From positions 1 to 13,714 of the forward strand of contig JAFAKZ010000252.1 in NCBI GenBank assembly GCA_019234745.1: 13,714 nt of DNA, given 5' to 3'. A program made the position numbers and the translations under genes. Of the stretch, positions 13,003-13,714 are shown in pieces (within the stretch, counting starts at the first letter, position 1; every line of letters starts with the position of its first letter). The DNA is from Burkholderiales bacterium (GTDB lineage Bacteria > Pseudomonadota > Gammaproteobacteria > Burkholderiales > Chitinimonadaceae). The notes beneath the pieces were generated by a model. The model ran no database searches and was not told the DNA's origin. It was given only the letters and a program-made list of their open reading frames with translations.

Positions 13003-13714
13003 TCAAGCGGTGAGCGGCAAGGGCGAGAAGCGCCGCCCTAGCGCAGCTTCGCCATCGCTCTGCCAGCAGAAGCGGCATGCGGTGGCGTAGAGTTGGCGGA
13101 AATCCACCGCCGCGCGCAGGTTGTCGTTGTCGAGATTGGTGAAGTCGGGTCGCGCACCATATAAGCCGCCGCGCACCTGGCCGCCCGTGAGGAAGTGGGC
13201 ATTGGCCGTGCCATGGTCGGTGCCGCCCGACTGGTTCTCGTGCGTGCGGCGACCAAACTCGGCATAGGTTGACACCAGCGTATCATCCCAACGCCCCAAC
13301 TCCGTCAGTGCCGCCTGCATGGCGACGATGCCTTGGGCTAGCTCGCCCAGCAGGCGCTCCTGTTGCGGCCGCTGGTTCACATGCGTGTCGAAACCCGTGA
13401 GCGTGAGGCGCACGACGCCGATATTGCGGTTGGCCGACAGCGCCTGCATGGCCGTCGCTACCGTCTTGCCGAAGCCGTTTTCGGGGAAGGTCGTCTGCAG
13501 ATGGCCGCCAGCGGCCAGGCCCTGAGCTGCCTGGCGGATGTCGGCCTCCACCTTCAGCAGATGGGCAAGTGCCGCATTGGGTGCGCCGCCCGCCATATCG
13601 TTGGCCAGCCGTGCCTGTTTGACGAAGGCCTCCGTGTTCTGCAGCACGAGTGCACGGGCACCGCCATCCAGGGGGCCCAGTTCCGGGCTGCCCACGGCGA
13701 TGCCGTCCGCCACG
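13003..13714 (-). CDS. DUF1501 family protein, C-terminal part (cut by window edge)
   Basis: The C-terminal 236 or so residues of a DUF1501 protein; the N-terminus, expected to carry a Tat-type signal, lies beyond the right edge. Recognisable family stretches are LTLTGFDTHVNQ, LLGELAQGIVAMQAAL, TLVSTYAEFGRRTHEN, GGTDHGTANAHFL, GGLYGARPDF and AAVDFRQLYATAC. The His and Asp residues in TGFDTH and TDHG are those conserved in this family, which is related to the alkaline phosphatase/sulfatase superfamily. Its substrate is not established. DUF1501 genes usually sit beside a DUF1800 gene, which could be the next gene to the right. GTG codons near the edge are internal valines rather than starts, since the conserved family region clearly continues upstream. 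Confidence 0.88.
   Translation of the reverse strand, partial: VADGIAVGSPELGPLDGGARALVLQNTEAFVKQARLANDMAGGAPNAALAHLLKVEADIRQAAQGLAAGGHLQTTFPENGFGKTVATAMQALSANRNIGVVRLTLTGFDTHVNQRPQQERLLGELAQGIVAMQAALTELGRWDDTLVSTYAEFGRRTHENQSGGTDHGTANAHFLTGGQVRGGLYGARPDFTNLDNDNLRAAVDFRQLYATACRFCWQSDGEAALGRRFSPLPLTA

Noticed and set aside
1..13714. CRISPR arrays, insertion sequences, integrases or attachment sites
   Set aside because: No regularly spaced repeats, transposase or integrase motifs, or terminal inverted repeats were seen; no duplicated tRNA 3' end was found in the window either.

Overview
The window is GC-rich DNA that fits a betaproteobacterium. The clues are the exosortase B / EpsI pairing, a methanolan-type eps gene order (epsL-B-D-E-F-G-xrtB-epsI), two PEP-CTERM proteins and a membrane-anchored dihaem cytochrome c5. 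The genus cannot be told from the sequence. Genes were called from reading frames, motifs and start-site context; no database search was possible.

Positions 1-10352 are one long minus-strand block for making and exporting an exopolysaccharide and for processing PEP-CTERM surface proteins. In transcription order (right to left) it holds: a PEP-CTERM protein, a second PEP-CTERM protein, the outer-membrane barrel EpsL, the lipid-linked sugar transferase EpsB, the peptidyl-prolyl isomerase-like lipoprotein EpsD, the export protein EpsE, the chain-length protein EpsF, its partner ATPase-like EpsG, exosortase B, EpsI, and the first third of a polytopic membrane protein (possible O-antigen ligase or polymerase type) that runs off the left edge. 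From epsD to the left edge, genes overlap by 4 nt or are 4-15 nt apart, so they are almost certainly one operon. Hairpins after each PEP-CTERM gene suggest that the surface proteins are made in larger amount than the biosynthetic proteins downstream. No glycosyltransferases other than EpsB are visible; they probably lie left of the window.

Positions 10353-11031 hold no convincing gene. An AT-rich leader carrying a likely promoter and an 8-bp inverted repeat gives way to a GC-rich stretch with several short hairpins. A tRNA-Arg(CCG) follows on the minus strand, with its own promoter.

Positions 11109-13714 are unrelated to polysaccharide. A plus-strand dihaem cytochrome c has its own promoter and a strong terminator. 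Next is a plus-strand periplasmic solute-binding protein. It converges on a DUF1501 protein on the minus strand that is cut by the right edge.

The eps proteins would act together as follows: EpsB loads the first sugar on undecaprenyl phosphate, EpsF/EpsG set chain length, and EpsE and EpsL carry the polymer through the periplasm and outer membrane. Exosortase B with EpsI cleaves and anchors the PEP-CTERM proteins at the surface. The most unusual details are the EpsG nucleotide-binding site, which lacks the Walker A lysine, the switch-like pair of hairpins between the PEP-CTERM genes, and the structured non-coding region beside the tRNA.
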